From: Vulcanimicrobiota bacterium
Lineage (GTDB): Bacteria > Vulcanimicrobiota > Vulcanimicrobiia > Vulcanimicrobiales > Vulcanimicrobiaceae
Reading direction: 5' to 3'
NCBI GenBank assembly: GCA_030040695.1
Contig: JASHTE010000181.1
Coordinates: forward strand, 1 to 14,821
Length of the DNA stretch: 14,821 bases
Shown: positions 14,719-14,821 of the stretch, in pieces
Layout: each line of letters opens with the position of its first letter
Numbering within the stretch: the stretch's first letter is position 1
Notes under the pieces: model-generated
Database searches by the model: none
Seen by the model: the letters and a program-made list of their open reading frames with translations, nothing else
What the model was told of the DNA's origin: nothing
Position numbers and translations under genes: made by a program

Positions 14719-14820
14719 GTGCGACATCGCCGGTATTTTCGTTCCTCTGTGGCTGAGCTCACGCTGGCATGCTTGCATTTCTTGGACACGACGCCATGTC
14801 GATTCCAGGCGGTGACTTGA
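14719..14820 (+). CDS. Possible 33-residue ORF or leader peptide
   Basis: A GTG at 14719 lies five bases after GGAGG (14709-14713), downstream of the candidate promoter. It opens a 33-codon frame that starts VRHRRYFRSSVAELTL, ends CRFQAVT, and stops at 14818-14820. The peptide has a basic N-terminus and a short hydrophobic middle (LTLACLHFL). I recognise no family. It could be a leader peptide, a small protein, or chance; the Shine-Dalgarno and the promoter are the only support. Confidence 0.25.
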   Translation: MRHRRYFRSSVAELTLACLHFLDTTPCRFQAVT

Positions 14821-14821
14821 A

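Larger units (their letters stand above)
14563..14821. other. Gene-poor tail after purD
   Basis: This stretch is visibly lower in G+C than the rest and has no recognised gene. It contains a direct repeat CGTTTTCGAG / CGTTTTGAAG (14590-14599 and 14601-14610, 11-base period), a perfect palindrome, and a promoter-like pair with an overlapping inverted repeat, listed separately. I see no tRNA, riboswitch or strong terminator. It probably separates the purine operon from a new transcription unit to the right. Confidence 0.6.

Noticed and set aside
14795..14821. ATG at 14795 opening a frame (MSIPGGDL...) that runs off the right edge
   Set aside because: Only eight complete codons are visible and the ribosome site is poor; it cannot be supported from this window.
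1..14821. tRNA, rRNA, CRISPR array, insertion sequence or prophage
   Set aside because: I looked for cloverleaf-like stems, regular repeat-spacer patterns, transposase motifs and phage genes and saw none; the repeats present are the purL pair, the 105-bp palindrome and the tail palindromes.

Overview
This 14.8 kb window is high in G+C. Every gene I can support lies on the plus strand, and they are packed end to end. From about base 693 to 14562 almost every junction is a stop/start overlap of the ATGA, GTGA or TGATG kind, or a gap of 0 to about 50 bases. The organism looks like a bacterium: it has DNA polymerase III delta, bacterial-type GuaA, PurD, PurQ and RibH, and Shine-Dalgarno sites. 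Gene content and codon style make me think of a little-cultured soil or sediment lineage such as Eremiobacterota. That is a guess; the phylum cannot be fixed from this window.

Layout. Bases 1-429 are the end of ribH (lumazine synthase). Bases 455-751 encode a small double zinc-ribbon protein. Then come mtnA (methionine salvage), holA (Pol III delta), purB, purC, purL and purQ. Next is a 149-residue protein that I read as two fused PurS-like domains. It is followed by purP1, a secreted protein of unknown function, a second divergent purP, a thiol peroxidase (tpx), guaA and purD. The last 259 bases hold no recognised gene. They do hold a 14-bp perfect palindrome, a plausible sigma-70 promoter overlapped by a second inverted repeat, and a possible short ORF with a good Shine-Dalgarno.

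How the genes fit together. PurD makes GAR. PurL, PurQ and the PurS-like protein would form the FGAM synthase complex. PurC makes SAICAR, PurB splits it to AICAR (and splits adenylosuccinate), PurP formylates AICAR with formate and ATP, and GuaA turns XMP into GMP. The window lacks purF, purN/T, purM, purE/K, purH, purA and guaB, so other loci must complete the route.

What stands out is the mosaic make-up. PurB and PurC carry motifs I associate with the animal enzymes ADSL and PAICS. PurP is the characterised archaeal alternative to the bacterial PurH transformylase, and it is present as a pair of which one member seems to have lost active-site motifs. The PurS function seems to sit in a tandem fusion placed after purQ instead of before purL. 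PurL has a shortened C-terminus and an in-frame short-repeat insertion in its central linker. Further oddities are a 105-bp imperfect palindrome whose apex holds a probable start codon, a guaA that seems to start at ATA, and a Tpx without its usual resolving cysteine.
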